Assembly (NCBI GenBank): GCA_018366035.1 | Contig: JAGZIW010000005.1 | Span: forward strand, 52,923-116,922 | Direction: 5' to 3' | Length of the DNA stretch: 64,000 nt | DNA from: Butyricicoccus pullicaecorum | GTDB lineage: Bacteria > Bacillota > Clostridia > Oscillospirales > Butyricicoccaceae | Shown: positions 48,464 to 57,150 of the stretch, piece after piece | How positions within the stretch are numbered: the first letter of the stretch is position 1 | Layout of the letters: every line of letters begins with the position of its first letter | Notes under the pieces: generated by a model | Told to the model about the DNA's origin: nothing | What the model saw: the letters and a program-made list of their open reading frames with translations, nothing else | Databases searched by the model: none | Program-made: the position numbers and the translations under genes

Positions 48464-48966
48464 GTGCTAGACAAAATTGATACTGATATATCATGCACTG
48501 TCTCCTCTTTAGAGGATTCAGACCAAATCTAAAATGAGTGAAAAATATCATGAACAGGATTATCGCTGCCAGTACAATTTCAGATGCAACCACTTTGGTA
48601 ATGATGGGCTATATCGAAGGTTAAACTATCATTTGATTCAATTACCCAATTTGTATTGTATATTTGTATATATTGTTGACCATTTCAGAAATCTGTAATC
48701 TAATTTTATCATTTTAAACAAAAAAAATGAAACTGATTGATTTTATTGAGCAATATAAAAGCTGAAAGAATATCATAAATCATTCATGCTGAGAATGGTG
48801 TGAATTTATTGATATCAAACAAATCGTATTTTCAAATTTATTAAATTAAAAAAGGAGGTCGAAAAATCGTTTTTATTCAGAATGGACTGTTTCATAGATA
48901 TACAGAATCGAGGTGTTGCAGCCAGTCATAGAAATAATAATGATCTATCTTAAAGAGGTACACACG
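48464..48966 (+). other. AT-rich gap without a confident gene
   Basis: About 500 bp of low-GC sequence. A 24-codon frame at 48551-48625 (MNRIIAASTISDATTLVMMG...) looks peptide-like but has no ribosome binding site. AAAAGGAGG at 48849-48857 is followed by no frame of note, suggesting decay of a former gene. No repeat or terminator seen. Confidence 0.4.
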
Positions 48967-49638
48967 ATGAACATAAATATTACCAACAGAACGTATTCTG
49001 AAAATTTTCAACATCTCCAGCCTGTATCATCTCATAAATCACAATCTTCTGTTTCGTTTTTAGATGCGATGAAGGCAGCAAAAACAGATACGGTAACCGT
49101 ATCAAACACACCAGATCTTAAAAAAATTTATGACCAGCTCTCCCCCGCTGCCAAAGATGTTTTAGAGCGCATGAAAAACGGTAAACAGGATATTGATATC
49201 AAAGAGTGGTCTGCTTTTTGCGGAGAACTGGAAAAACTGGGTGCAATCAGTGAAGAAGATTATTTCTATGCAAGAGGGGAATTTCAGTTGATTCCAGTAG
49301 GCGCGCTCAACCCTGATGGGAGTTTTTCCCAATATGTAAATCCTCCAATTTCTGGCAGACTACATGACTCCCTCTCAAGCACAAGCAAACAGAGCACCTC
49401 CGGTCTCGAACATTGGTCTATCAATATGCGTTTGTCAGATGTCGATCATTGGTGTGGAAATCCTCTTCAGTATTTGAACGCATGGCGTTCTACTCTGCTT
49501 TCTTGGAGATCTGAATTATCGCTGATGAAAAATCCAGATGGTTTTCCAATGTATCAAAACCTTTCTCCCATTACGGAACAAGCCAATTCCTGTGAAAAAG
49601 TCATGGACGTTGTAAAAAATTTAATGCAGATGAACTAA
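48967..49638 (+). CDS. Unknown protein, no export signal
   Basis: 223 residues. ATG 48967 follows AAAGAGG. N-terminal part is Ser/Thr/Gln rich (NFQHLQPVSSHKSQSSVSF), then a helical domain KKIYDQLSPAAKDVLERMKNGK...WSAFCGELEKLGAISEEDYFYARG. The LxxLGxISEEDY segment resembles small helical proteins often found in Clostridia near flagellar or sporulation genes, but there is no firm family. No membrane segment. Confidence 0.6.
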   Translation: MNINITNRTYSENFQHLQPVSSHKSQSSVSFLDAMKAAKTDTVTVSNTPDLKKIYDQLSPAAKDVLERMKNGKQDIDIKEWSAFCGELEKLGAISEEDYFYARGEFQLIPVGALNPDGSFSQYVNPPISGRLHDSLSSTSKQSTSGLEHWSINMRLSDVDHWCGNPLQYLNAWRSTLLSWRSELSLMKNPDGFPMYQNLSPITEQANSCEKVMDVVKNLMQMN

Positions 49639-49653
49639 AGGCATTTGAAATAA

Positions 49654-49685
49654 AAAATCCGAACCAAATCGGTTCGGATTTTTTT
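49654..49685. terminator. Terminator shared by the 223-residue gene and the tRNA-Leu pair
   Basis: AATCCGAACC, AAATC, GGTTCGGATT with A-rich and T-rich flanks, good in both directions. Its 3' T run directly adjoins the tRNA end. Confidence 0.8.
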
Positions 49686-49771
49686 TGGTGCAGATGGTGG
49701 GACTTGAACCCACACGCCCTTGCGAGCACTAGCACCTGAAGCTAGCGCGTCTGCCATTCCGCCACATCTGC
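49686..49771 (-). tRNA. tRNA-Leu (anticodon CAG)
   Basis: 86 bases including encoded CCA. The 7-bp acceptor stem pairs GCAGATG with CATCTGC, the T arm is GTGGGTTCAAGTCCCAC and a long variable arm is present as in class II tRNA. The anticodon stem CTAGC/GCTAG encloses TTCAGGT, giving anticodon CAG for the leucine codon CUG. Confidence 0.93.
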
Positions 49772-49788
49772 ATGATCGTATTAAAATT

Positions 49789-49873
49789 TGGTGCGAGTGA
49801 TGGGACTTGAACCCATACGTCGTGAAACACACGCCCCTCAAACGTGCCTGTCTACCAGTTCCAGCACACTCGC
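49789..49873 (-). tRNA. tRNA-Leu (anticodon GAG)
   Basis: 85 bases including CCA. Acceptor GCGAGTG/CACTCGC, D arm with CTGGAACTGGTAG, long variable arm, T arm ATGGGTTCAAGTCCCAT. Anticodon loop TTGAGGG gives GAG, reading CUC/CUU. It is the first of two tRNA-Leu genes in one transcript. Confidence 0.93.
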
Positions 49874-49909
49874 ATTGTTTTTCAGCCGCTTTCCTTGGCG
49901 ACTTATTAT

Positions 49910-49938
49910 ATTATAAGGGACATACATCGTTTTGTCAA
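49910..49938 (-). promoter_or_regulatory. Promoter of the tRNA-Leu pair
   Basis: TTGACA (49933-49938), 17 bp, TATAAT (49910-49915) on the minus strand: perfect consensus, 37 bp before the first tRNA. Confidence 0.9.
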
Positions 49939-50029
49939 CAAAAATATTACATTTTTCTAAAAAAAAAGATGCACACCATGTCTCCCTTTTATGCGCTTCA
50001 AAATCCCCCACGCTTTGCTCCACCTATCA

Positions 50030-50066
50030 AAAATCCAAGTGCAGACATGCTCCACACTTGGATTTT
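50030..50066 (-). terminator. Terminator of the three-gene membrane operon
   Basis: AAAATCCAAGTG ... CACTTGGATTTT, 12-bp stem, immediately past the DUF2871 gene. Confidence 0.85.
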
Positions 50067-50073
50067 CCTGTTC

Positions 50074-50487
50074 CTATTGTTTCTTCATACGGCGCATCGC
50101 AAGATACAGCAGTACAAAGGAAATTGTCATTAAAATATGTGCAATTCCCGCAATTCCAGAAATGGCTGCGTCAAGCCCGCGGGTAAGCGGTGTTTCCAGC
50201 ACTTGAAGCACTCCGCGAACCAGAAGCATCACAACCGTAGCGGGCAATGCAATTTGATACAACACAAAGAAGCGCCGGAACTGTGGCTGTGCTGTCAAAT
50301 CTGTGTGAAGTGCGAACGCGGCCAACAGCAAGAGCAGCAGCGTTCCCAACACCAATAAATGTACATGTGCAAATCCAAGTGTCGTGCGGCCTGTAAAAGC
50401 ATGATACTTTGTGAACTCCCGATAGAACACACCACAGGTCAGCCCTGCGGCAGCATAGCCAAACGCAAAATCAATAAGTTTTTTCAT
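50074..50487 (-). CDS. DUF2871 membrane protein
   Basis: 137 residues from ATG 50487, seven bases after AAGGAGG. Four predicted helices. The N-terminus FAFGYAAAGLTCGVFYREFTKYHAFTGRTTLGFAHVHLLVLG matches the DUF2871 family, with conserved FYREFTK and HVHLLVLG; the histidines are reminiscent of heme or quinone-binding membrane proteins, but no role is known. Last gene of the operon, overlapping the previous by 4 bp. Confidence 0.8.
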   Translation of the reverse strand: MKKLIDFAFGYAAAGLTCGVFYREFTKYHAFTGRTTLGFAHVHLLVLGTLLLLLLAAFALHTDLTAQPQFRRFFVLYQIALPATVVMLLVRGVLQVLETPLTRGLDAAISGIAGIAHILMTISFVLLYLAMRRMKKQ

Positions 50488-51161
50488 AAATGTTCCTCCT
50501 TCATCGCCTGATATCCAATCCAAACTGTCCAAACATAAGCGCATGTTTTTGGAATCATCAGCATACCAATCATAGGAATCTGATCCGCAAACAAAACGAC
50601 AGGCAGGTAAAATGCGAAACTCAGCACAATGGTCAGCCACATATTTCGAAATGCTTTATCATTCCGCGCACGTGCCTCCCGATAAAATAGATATATAATC
50701 AATATCCCCAAAATCGTAAACGGGATATTTCGATAAATTCCCCAAGAGAGTGGTGCCTGTGCACTTGTCCACGCATTTTGCGGAAACAGGCACAGTACAA
50801 TACGAAGAGCAGACAACCCAAAGATTGCAGCTGTCAATCCGCCTTTCCCATGGACATCATATCGTTTGCGCCAAACAAAGTACAAAAGGATATAGAACAC
50901 TGTCATTGTAATCGAGGTCACAAACTTTCCAATCCCAAGCGCCGCCGTAAAGTTCTCCAGCCCACTTGTACAGAGTGCAACTGCACGCGGAACCAAATGG
51001 AAGGCATCTCCGACGCCTAATACAACCGCCATGACACCAAATAAATAATACTGCTTGTTTCTTTTGCTGCGCTGCATCATACGCACACCCAGCAGAATTA
51101 CCGTAATCAGATAAACCACATCAAATGTAGTCTCCACAATCGCCTGCATCGTCTGCATCAA
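50484..51161 (-). CDS. Multi-helix membrane protein, unknown
   Basis: 225 residues, about six to seven predicted membrane helices (for example VVYLITVILLGVRMM, YLFGVMAVVLGVGDAFHLVP, LTAAIFGLSALRIVLCLFP). GDAFHLVPR and WGIYRNIPF are the most conserved-looking spots. Overlaps neighbours by 4 bp on both sides, so it is translationally coupled within the operon. Function unknown. Confidence 0.7.
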   Translation of the reverse strand: MMQTMQAIVETTFDVVYLITVILLGVRMMQRSKRNKQYYLFGVMAVVLGVGDAFHLVPRAVALCTSGLENFTAALGIGKFVTSITMTVFYILLYFVWRKRYDVHGKGGLTAAIFGLSALRIVLCLFPQNAWTSAQAPLSWGIYRNIPFTILGILIIYLFYREARARNDKAFRNMWLTIVLSFAFYLPVVLFADQIPMIGMLMIPKTCAYVWTVWIGYQAMKEEHL

Positions 51162-51586
51162 CCTATGACCTCACTCTCGAACCTTTTTACAAAATAATTT
51201 TTTCCAAATAACAAGCCCGCCAAAAAGAGTGCTGCACCCAATCCTGTATAAAATACCGCAATAAATCGCACAGGCGCAAGCCCAGAAGCGCGCAGTCCAA
51301 TTCCGAATGTCATCATAAACGCCATAATCAAAAACGATTTCCGATCAAAAAACTTTAAGAAAAGCTGCTTTTCTTGCGAATATCCTAAAATTCGTATTGT
51401 ATGGCGTCGCACCAGCGGTCCAAACACAAAGGTCTGGAACAACAGAAACACCACAACAGACAATAAAAAATTGACAACACCTGCATATCCCACATAGGAT
51501 AGGATACCAATACGCAAAATATTGAATCCAGCAATTCCCCATACCAATGCTGCCAGCAAAAGCAGGGTACGTTTCTTTACTTTCAC
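51158..51586 (-). CDS. Four-helix membrane protein, unknown
   Basis: 142 residues, four predicted helices (LLLLAALVWGIAGFNILRIG, VVNFLLSVVVFLLFQTFVF, SFLIMAFMMTFGIGLRAS, FYTGLGAALFLAGLLFG). First gene of the operon, directly after the TetR gene and its terminator. An AGGAGGTA is placed before the ATG. A palindrome shared with the tetR promoter lies in its upstream region. Confidence 0.72.
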   Translation of the reverse strand: MKVKKRTLLLLAALVWGIAGFNILRIGILSYVGYAGVVNFLLSVVVFLLFQTFVFGPLVRRHTIRILGYSQEKQLFLKFFDRKSFLIMAFMMTFGIGLRASGLAPVRFIAVFYTGLGAALFLAGLLFGKNYFVKRFESEVIG

Positions 51587-51604
51587 ATCGAATACCTCCT
51601 GAAG

Positions 51605-51617
51605 TGAACATTATTCA
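51605..51617. promoter_or_regulatory. Putative TetR site before the membrane operon
   Basis: TGAACATTATTCA, 13 bp, matches the palindrome TGAACGATGTTCA at 52237 in all but one arm position plus the centre. It lies 19 bp upstream of the first membrane gene. Confidence 0.55.
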
Positions 51618-51630
51618 TTTATACTTGAAA

Positions 51631-51660
51631 GAGAATCCTGTGCATAGACACAGGATTCTC
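51631..51660 (-). terminator. Terminator between tetR and membrane operon
   Basis: GAGAATCCTGTG, CATAGA, CACAGGATTCTC. It overlaps the last bases of tetR and is followed by TTTC on the minus strand. Confidence 0.7.
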
Positions 51661-52216
51661 AATAGATTGCTCTCCGTATCACTTCTAAAAACGCATCACA
51701 AGATGAGTTTTCTTGCAAAAATAACCAAACTAAAGTAGAGAAGGACAGGTCAACCAATTCTTCTCTGGAAAGTGTCTCCCCAAAAGCATCTGTGCGGACC
51801 TTAGGATCATGCTCCAACACCGCCAGCATACCCGCCTTTAAGTGCACAAAATATTGTTCCATTTCCCGTCGTCCTTGTGCACGATTTGTCTCTGTGAAAC
51901 TGATTGCATGCAAGGTTAAAAATCCCGGGTACTGTGTACATGCCCACTGCATTCTTGAAAACATCCATTGTAAATATTCCAGAAAAGATTCGCATGGCAC
52001 AGAGTCCCTTGGTACACAAAAAACGTCCATCCAAACCGAGCGAATCGTTGCTCGCAGCAAATCATCTTTTGATGGGAAATAATTATATAAAGACCCAACT
52101 GCCACACCACATGCCTTTGCTACCGAACGCATATTGATTGCAGACAAGCCCTGCGTTGTCACCAGATTCCGACAGGTATCCAGAATGGCTTTCTGTGATG
52201 TGATCACTGGCTTCAT
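51659..52216 (-). CDS. TetR/AcrR-family regulator of the membrane operon
   Basis: 185 residues from ATG 52216 (GAGGAG 10 bases upstream; a GTG at 52225 would abut it). The helix-turn-helix region is AILDTCRNLVTTQGLSAINMRSVAKACGVAVGSLYNYFPSKDDLL. The rest is helical, with many aromatic residues that could line a hydrophobic ligand pocket. It sits upstream of, and on the same strand as, three membrane protein genes with a matching operator. Confidence 0.9.
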   Translation of the reverse strand: MKPVITSQKAILDTCRNLVTTQGLSAINMRSVAKACGVAVGSLYNYFPSKDDLLRATIRSVWMDVFCVPRDSVPCESFLEYLQWMFSRMQWACTQYPGFLTLHAISFTETNRAQGRREMEQYFVHLKAGMLAVLEHDPKVRTDAFGETLSREELVDLSFSTLVWLFLQENSSCDAFLEVIRRAIY

Positions 52217-52236
52217 TATTTTCACACTCCTCTGTT

Positions 52237-52249
52237 TGAACGATGTTCA
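52237..52249. promoter_or_regulatory. TetR operator at its own promoter
   Basis: TGAACGATGTTCA, perfect 5-bp arms around GAT. It touches the -10 box (52249-52254) and the start point. Confidence 0.6.
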
Positions 52250-52277
52250 TTGTACATGTTTCTTTGTACTTTGTCAA
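52249..52277 (-). promoter_or_regulatory. Promoter of the TetR gene
   Basis: TTGACA (52272-52277), 17 bp, TACAAT (52249-52254) on the minus strand. Confidence 0.8.
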
Positions 52278-52290
52278 GCGAAAACAAATA

Positions 52291-52321
52291 AAAAATCCAC
52301 AGTATCTTCATACTGTGGATT
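52291..52321 (-). terminator. Terminator of rpoD operon
   Basis: AATCCACAGTAT, CTTC, ATACTGTGGATT, T-rich tail on the minus strand. 12-bp stem. Confidence 0.88.
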
Positions 52322-52336
52322 CTAAATCTTTGGTTT

Positions 52337-53557
52337 TTAGTTCAAGAAATCCTTGAGCTTTTTGGAACGGCTCGGATGGCGCAGCTTACGCAATGCCTTT
52401 GCCTCGATCTGACGGATACGCTCACGGGTAACATTGAACTCCTTACCAACTTCCTCCAGCGTGCGGGTATGTCCATCTTCAATACCAAAGCGCAAACGCA
52501 GCACCTTTTCTTCACGCGGCGTTAAGGTCTTGAGCACCTCGACCAACTGTTCCTTGAGCAGCATAAAAGAGGCTGCTTCTGCCGGTTCCGGCGCGTCATC
52601 GTCTGGAATGAAGTCTCCCAGATGGGAATCCTCTTCCTCACCAATCGGTGTTTCAAGGGAAACCGGCTCCTGTGCAATCTTCAAAATATCACGCACACGG
52701 TCTACCGGCATGTTCATTTCTGCTGCAATTTCTTCCGGAGAAGGATCATGTCCCAGCTCCTGCAGCAGCTGACGGGACACACGAATGACCTTGTTGATGG
52801 TTTCTACCATGTGCACTGGAATACGAATGGTGCGTGCCTGATCTGCAATGGCACGGGTAATTGCCTGACGAATCCACCATGTTGCATAGGTAGAGAACTT
52901 GAACCCCTTGGTACAGTCAAACTTTTCCACTGCCTTAATCAGCCCCAGATTTCCCTCCTGAATCAGGTCGAGGAACAGCATGCCACGTCCTACATAACGC
53001 TTTGCGATGGAGACTACCAGACGAAGGTTGGCTTCTGCCAAGCGCTTTTTCGCCCGCTCGCCCGCCCTCACAGCCTTATTGAGGGCCGCGATTTCATCTG
53101 CACTCACCGCAACAGCACCCGACTGGGTCATGGAATCCAGCTTTTCTGCTGCCTGATTGCCTTCCAGCATCTTCTGTGCCAAATCAACCTCTTCTTCAGG
53201 AGAAAGCAAATCAACCTTACCGATTTCCTTGAGATACATACGAACCGGATCATCAATTGCAAAGCCTTCTGCCAGTGCAGAGGTATCGACCAATTCTTCT
53301 TCCGGTACTTCTTCTACACTGGTCGCTTCGAACTCTTCATCTTCACTGATGGGCGCATCGAGTACCCCTGCACCCTCGATCTCGATTCCTTCATTTTCGA
53401 GCATTTCATAGATTTTATCTATCTGATCGGTGTCCAATTCAAGCGAAGACAATGCATCTGCAATTTCTTTCAGTGTCAGCTTGCTGTTCTTCTTTCCCTT
53501 TGCCAACAAATCCTTTACGACCTGCATCTGCTGCGCCAACTGTTCTGCACTTGCCAT
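52337..53557 (-). CDS. rpoD: Primary sigma factor SigA/RpoD
   Basis: 406 residues. Acidic region 1 (ISEDEEFEATSVEEVPEE), region 1.2 DPVRMYLKEIGKVDLL, region 2 RLVVSIAKRYVGRGMLFLDLIQEGNLGL... with the -10 recognition helix KFSTYATWWIRQAITRA, region 3 and region 4.2 EEVGKEFNVTRERIRQIEAKALRKLRHP, which contacts the -35 box. Standard for group 1 sigma factors. It lies 3 bp after dnaG. Its consensus fits the many TTGACA-17-TATAAT promoters seen here. Confidence 0.98.
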   Translation of the reverse strand: MASAEQLAQQMQVVKDLLAKGKKNSKLTLKEIADALSSLELDTDQIDKIYEMLENEGIEIEGAGVLDAPISEDEEFEATSVEEVPEEELVDTSALAEGFAIDDPVRMYLKEIGKVDLLSPEEEVDLAQKMLEGNQAAEKLDSMTQSGAVAVSADEIAALNKAVRAGERAKKRLAEANLRLVVSIAKRYVGRGMLFLDLIQEGNLGLIKAVEKFDCTKGFKFSTYATWWIRQAITRAIADQARTIRIPVHMVETINKVIRVSRQLLQELGHDPSPEEIAAEMNMPVDRVRDILKIAQEPVSLETPIGEEEDSHLGDFIPDDDAPEPAEAASFMLLKEQLVEVLKTLTPREEKVLRLRFGIEDGHTRTLEEVGKEFNVTRERIRQIEAKALRKLRHPSRSKKLKDFLN

Positions 53558-53560
53558 ATC

Positions 53561-55330
53561 TTATTTGCCTCCCATTTTTTCTGCTTTCATTCTGGAAAAG
53601 GTAATCATCGGATCCTCTCCGTCAGACTCCTGCGGCTGCTCCAGCATGCGCTGGGTGTGCCGCTCCTCCATAATTTCTATGTAATCATTAAGCGCTCGCT
53701 GTCGTCCCTCAAGGGCTGTAAGCGGACGGGATAAGATTTCAGAAAGCAGAGCAAGCTCTCCGTCGTCTAAATATCCCTCAAATCCGGAAATTGAAATTGG
53801 AATCCCCTGTGTCTCAAGTGTAAGCGCATGTGTATAAATCTTTGCGAGCACGGGTGCGGAAAAATCCGCAGGACGCAGCCGTTTGATAATCTCCGGAACC
53901 AGCGAAGGCTCCGTAAACAGAAGTGCCAGCACGCCTTCTTCTGCCCGTCCCGCCCGAAGGTCTGGATAATGCAGCATACGATCACGAGGCTGCACATTTG
54001 TTGTAACGGCTCTCACTGCGCGGTGCTCTGCATTGGCTTTTTGCCTGCGGCGAATGTTCAGCGCACGCCGCACCTCAATGGTCATAGCTTGCTGTGTGAT
54101 CCCTGCCATTTTCGCAGCTCGTCCTGCATAGACCTCGCGTTCCACCTCTCCATCGATGGCAGCAAGCATGCGTGCAGCCTCCTGTACAAAAGCGACCCGC
54201 TGCTCATCTTCGTCCAAATCGAACCTGTCCGCAATCTGCTCCAAGCGATAGGCATTGTGTCCCTCGCTGCGCTCAATCAGACGTCGGAATGCCTCTGCCC
54301 CTTTGGTTTTAATAAATTCGTCCGGATCTTTTGCATTCGGAATACGCAGTACATTGACCTGTAAATCTGCCCGTTTCAAAATATCGATTGCACGTTGGGC
54401 AGCAGCTTGTCCTGCACCATCGGCATCATAGGAAATCACGATTTTTTTGGTATATCGTGCAATCATACGCGCCTGTTCCTCGGTCAGTGCTGTACCCAAG
54501 CTTGCAACTGCACTGTCAAATCCCGCCTGATGCAGCGCGATGACGTCCATATATCCCTCTGCCAAAATAAAATATTCCTGCTGGGTCTTTTTTGCTAAAT
54601 TCAGTGCAAATAAATTCCGGCCCTTGTGAAACACCATTGTTTCCGGTGAATTCAAATACTTGGGTTTGGAATCGTCCATAACGCGCCCGCCAAATGCAAC
54701 CACTTGCCCGCGCACATCAATAATGGGAAACATGACCCGATTACGAAACTTGTCATAGACGGCGCCTTTTTCATTTTTTACTGCCAGCCCAGCCGCGATG
54801 AGCTCCTCTTTAGTATATCCTTTTTTTAGCATCGCGTCCATGGTTTGATGAAAAGAATCTGGTGCATATCCCAATCCAAATCGATTCATCGTCTTTCGAG
54901 TCAGTCCCCGCCGCGCAAAGTATTGCTGAACCGGTGTATATTCCGGCAGCCACAAGGTATCATAAAAAAATCGTCCTGCATCTTTTAGGAGTGCCAGCAT
55001 ACGCTCTCTGCGTCGGGCGGCTCCCTCGTCCATTTGATCCTGCGGAACCTTGAGTCCGGAACGGTCAGCCAAAAACTGTACCGCGTCCCGAAACTCCAAG
55101 CCCTCGGCACGCATCACAAAATTTATGACACCGCCTCCCGCGCCGCACCCAAAGCAGTAATAGATTTGTTTATCCGGCGAAACCGAGAACGATGCCGATT
55201 TCTCATTGTGAAATGGGCAAAGACCAAAATAATTTGCACCCTGACGTTTGAGCGCAACATAACGCGACACAATATCCACAATATCGTTGCGTGCGGTCAG
55301 TTCGTCCAAAAAAGTATGATCGATTGCCAT
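53561..55330 (-). CDS. dnaG: DNA primase
   Basis: 589 residues from ATG 55330 (AAGGAGG eight bases upstream). CHC2 zinc motif C38..H41..C59..C62 (LCPFHNEK...YYCFGCGAGG). Then the RNA polymerase-like core with the TOPRIM motif EGYMDVIALHQAGF and SYDADGAGQAAAQ. The C-terminal DnaB-binding helical domain follows. Middle gene of a dgt-dnaG-rpoD operon, close to the macromolecular synthesis operon of Bacillus. Confidence 0.97.
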   Translation of the reverse strand: MAIDHTFLDELTARNDIVDIVSRYVALKRQGANYFGLCPFHNEKSASFSVSPDKQIYYCFGCGAGGGVINFVMRAEGLEFRDAVQFLADRSGLKVPQDQMDEGAARRRERMLALLKDAGRFFYDTLWLPEYTPVQQYFARRGLTRKTMNRFGLGYAPDSFHQTMDAMLKKGYTKEELIAAGLAVKNEKGAVYDKFRNRVMFPIIDVRGQVVAFGGRVMDDSKPKYLNSPETMVFHKGRNLFALNLAKKTQQEYFILAEGYMDVIALHQAGFDSAVASLGTALTEEQARMIARYTKKIVISYDADGAGQAAAQRAIDILKRADLQVNVLRIPNAKDPDEFIKTKGAEAFRRLIERSEGHNAYRLEQIADRFDLDEDEQRVAFVQEAARMLAAIDGEVEREVYAGRAAKMAGITQQAMTIEVRRALNIRRRQKANAEHRAVRAVTTNVQPRDRMLHYPDLRAGRAEEGVLALLFTEPSLVPEIIKRLRPADFSAPVLAKIYTHALTLETQGIPISISGFEGYLDDGELALLSEILSRPLTALEGRQRALNDYIEIMEERHTQRMLEQPQESDGEDPMITFSRMKAEKMGGK

Positions 55331-55350
55331 ATCGCAGACCTCCTTCGGGA

Positions 55351-56343
55351 TCAAGTACGGTTCCAGCTGCGCGGTAAAAATATCTCTTTATAACAGGAAA
55401 TCGCATAGCGGTCTGTCATCGATGCCACATAATCACAGACGATACGCGCCGGACTGTCTCCTTGTTCTGCCATATACTGGTATGTATCCGGCAGTTTGTC
55501 AAAATGTACCATATAGTATTCATAGAGCGCTTGCAGCAGCCATTCTGCCCGTGTATTTTGTTCTGCACCCTGCTCCTCATAAACACGTGCAAACAAGAAT
55601 TGCCGCAGGGCGAGCATTGCATGCTCTATCACAGGATCCATACCAATATCTTTCCGGCATAATCCATAATCAATCACAGCATGTACCAAGGTATCGATGC
55701 GCGCTCCATGGTCTGCTCCCAAAACCGTCTGCACTTCTTCCGGAATATCTTGCTCCCGCAAAAGCCCTGCGCGAACTGCATCGTCTAAGTCATGATTGAC
55801 ATAGGCGATCCGGTCTGCATAATGAATGAGCCTGCCTTCCGGCGTGTCCGCCTTTCTTGTACCTGTGTGACATAAAATGCCATTCAATACTTCATGGGAC
55901 AAATTGAGCGGCTCCATGCGGCTCACAACACGCACGCTTTGTTCATTGTGATGAAATCCTTCTGCACAAACGCCATGCAAAGCACGCTCTCCGGCATGTC
56001 CCAATGGGGTATGTCCCAAATCATGTCCCAACGCAATCGCTTCCACCAAGTCCTCATTGAGCCGCAGCGCACGTGCAATGGTGCGCGCAATCTGTGAAAC
56101 CTCGAGTGTATGGGTCAAGCGGGTACGATAGTGATCGCCCTCCGGTGAGATAAATACCTGTGTTTTGTTGGACAACCGACGAAATGCTTTGGAATGAATG
56201 ATGCGGTCGCGATCCCGCGCAAAGCAGGTTCGAACACTGCATGGCTCGACTGCAATCTGTCTGCCCGCCGTTCGATCTGCACAAGTTGCCCAGTCACAGA
56301 GCAGCGTATGCTCCAGCTCCTGTCTTTGTTCCCGTATGGTCAT
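55351..56343 (-). CDS. dgt: dGTPase-like deoxynucleoside triphosphohydrolase
   Basis: 330 residues. HD-domain metal site: H in TRLTHTLEVSQIART, HD in ALGHDLGHTPLGHAGE, and a later D in DRIAYVNHDLDDAV. FRRLSNKTQVF is the family signature. Predicted to release tripolyphosphate from dNTPs, adjusting pools for replication, consistent with placement 20 bp upstream of dnaG. GGGAGGATAT upstream. Substrate preference is unproven. Confidence 0.94.
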   Translation of the reverse strand: MTIREQRQELEHTLLCDWATCADRTAGRQIAVEPCSVRTCFARDRDRIIHSKAFRRLSNKTQVFISPEGDHYRTRLTHTLEVSQIARTIARALRLNEDLVEAIALGHDLGHTPLGHAGERALHGVCAEGFHHNEQSVRVVSRMEPLNLSHEVLNGILCHTGTRKADTPEGRLIHYADRIAYVNHDLDDAVRAGLLREQDIPEEVQTVLGADHGARIDTLVHAVIDYGLCRKDIGMDPVIEHAMLALRQFLFARVYEEQGAEQNTRAEWLLQALYEYYMVHFDKLPDTYQYMAEQGDSPARIVCDYVASMTDRYAISCYKEIFLPRSWNRT

Positions 56344-56509
56344 GGATAATATCCTCCCTTCCCATCGCCGCAGAAAATCTCCCCTATTTTATAGATATGT
56401 ATGTCCCGCAAAAAAATACTATCTTTTTAAGTAAATTTCCTGACACATCATAACTTTGTATGAATCAACAAAAGTTTTCGTCCAATTTGTGCATATTATA
56501 CATGATTTT

Positions 56510-57148
56510 CTACTTAATACGGCGTCCGCGGAAAGAAATTTCCATTTCCTCCGCATAAACCGTTCCAGAGGTTGCATTTGCAAGTGCCTGATTGAGGGTC
56601 TCCAGCATGCCCACCGGCTGTATAACCGTCAGTGTCACATCTGCGCCATAGTCAATCTCCTCGACAGAGCATTGATTCTCCGGCAAAATTTGCTGCACAA
56701 TACCCAAAAGATTATAGGGACATGCAATGAGCAGTGTCGCAAAGCGGCTCATCTGCTGTACCCCTGCAGCTGCAACTGCAACCTGTACACCCTTGGTGTA
56801 GGCACGCACCAAACCGCCTGTTCCAAGCAGCACGCCTCCAAAATACCGTGTGACCACACAGCACACATTCACAAGTCCTTCATGCCGCAGTACATCAAGC
56901 ATTGGCATGCCAGCGGTTCCCTGCGGTTCTCCATCATCTGAATAACGCATCAAATTGCCCTCTCGCAAGATATATGCGTAGCAATGATGAGTCGCGTCCC
57001 AATAGGTTTCCCGCATTTCCTTGATTTTCGCAGTGGCCTCCTCTGGGGTTTCTACGCGCCATAGCCTTCCGATAAACTTAGAGCGTTTTTCTACAAAGCT
57101 ATCCTCTGCATACGCTTCAAATGGGATCAGATAATCTTTTGCTGTCAT
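56510..57148 (-). CDS. yigZ: YigZ/IMPACT family protein
   Basis: 212 residues, from ATG 57148, two bases after the hflX stop codon. UPF0029 N-terminal domain with FVEKRSKFIGRLWRV and the conserved DATHHCYAYILREGNLMRYSDDGEPQGTAG core, then FGGVLLGTGGLVRAYT. A C-terminal DUF1949 domain follows. The family binds translation-related components (human IMPACT, E. coli YigZ); exact activity unknown. Coupled to hflX. Confidence 0.9.
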   Translation of the reverse strand: MTAKDYLIPFEAYAEDSFVEKRSKFIGRLWRVETPEEATAKIKEMRETYWDATHHCYAYILREGNLMRYSDDGEPQGTAGMPMLDVLRHEGLVNVCCVVTRYFGGVLLGTGGLVRAYTKGVQVAVAAAGVQQMSRFATLLIACPYNLLGIVQQILPENQCSVEEIDYGADVTLTVIQPVGMLETLNQALANATSGTVYAEEMEISFRGRRIK

Positions 57149-57150
57149 TG

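Noticed and set aside
48551..48625. 24-codon frame in the AT-rich gap
   Set aside because: No ribosome binding site and no conservation evidence; not listed as a gene.
52622..53734. Plus-strand open frame opposite rpoD
   Set aside because: Shadow frame; rpoD on the other strand is unambiguous.
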